A stretch of 5,096 nucleotides of DNA from JBBRUG01 sp038247995 (GTDB taxonomy: Bacteria > Chloroflexota > Chloroflexia > Chloroflexales > Chloroflexaceae). Under the pieces are notes generated by a model, which had not been told where the DNA came from, searched no databases, and saw only the letters and a list, made by a program, of their open reading frames with translations. Location of the stretch: the NCBI GenBank assembly GCA_038247995.1, contig JBBRUG010000390.1:1-5096 (forward strand), written 5' to 3'. Both the position numbers and the translations under genes were made by a program. Position 1 is the first letter of the stretch. Each line of letters begins with the position of its first letter. Below are positions 4,939 through 5,096 of the stretch, in pieces.

Positions 4939-5096
4939 CACACTTCGCCATACGTGTACTTCGTGCTTTCCTCGCTCGCGCTAGCTCTGCATGCGTGAGA
5001 TCAAAGAGTTGGTCGACCTGCGCGTTGGGGGAATACGCGCCCTGAAGGGCGCTGCTCTCGGGTGCGGAGCAATGGGCCGCTGAAGCGGCTACGCGG
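4939..5096 (+). repeat. Long direct repeat, right copy (runs off the window)
   Basis: These 158 bases repeat 3829-3987 with one missing G near 4978-4981 and no other difference found. The copy starts abruptly at CACACTTC, 37 bases after the toxin stop codon, and is still matching at the last base of the window, so its true right end is unknown. It includes the twin TGAA-loop hairpins and ends at GGCTACGCGG. In the left copy that point is four bases past the reverse TAG of the methyltransferase tail. Confidence 0.95.

Noticed and set aside
3829..5096. Insertion sequence or composite transposon bounded by the direct repeats.
   Set aside because: No transposase, no terminal inverted repeats and no short target duplication can be seen; the only intact genes inside are the antitoxin and toxin.

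Overview
The window is GC-rich bacterial DNA (by eye about 60% GC), with compact but not tightly packed genes. The best taxonomic guess is a filamentous phototrophic Chloroflexota such as a Roseiflexus or Chloroflexus relative. The hints are a secreted protein carrying YLPLL just after its signal peptide, a DUF2201-type VWA protein, a DUF2281-like/MazF toxin-antitoxin pair, and GC-rich palindromic intergenic repeats. This placement is inference; no rRNA or marker gene is present.

Left half (1-2968), ordinary genes. Bases 1-284 hold no gene. They contain an inverted pair of C/G-rich palindromic repeats (23-127), a short hairpin (184-198) and a possible promoter. Next come a 12-TM major facilitator transporter (285-1490, +) and, after an AT-rich spacer with a plausible promoter, a secreted beta-propeller-like protein of 463 aa (1577-2968, +). 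The latter starts at GTG behind a strong GGAGG.

Middle (2969-4200), debris. A gene-free stretch of 270 bases contains a run of four closely packed hairpins (3093-3200). It leads into an N-terminally truncated DUF2201 (VWA-like metallopeptidase) gene that keeps its MIDAS half but has lost the peptidase half. Downstream on the minus strand are two apparent relics: an unrecognised coherent peptide stretch (about 3780-3950), and the C-terminal tail of an Eco57I/PglX-like DNA methyltransferase (4054-4200), whose last codons are duplicated 74 bases away.

Right part (4201-5096), a toxin-antitoxin cassette between long direct repeats. A DUF2281-like antitoxin and a MazF endoribonuclease toxin (4315-4901, +) overlap by ATGA and have their own likely promoter and operator. 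They lie between two copies of a direct repeat of about 158 bp (3829-3987 and 4939-5096) that differ by one base insertion/deletion. The right copy runs off the window edge. Because the left copy leads directly into the methyltransferase tail, the right copy probably does too. The likely history is that the 3' flank of a restriction-modification-type methyltransferase gene was duplicated around the MazF cassette. No transposase, CRISPR, tRNA or rRNA was seen.
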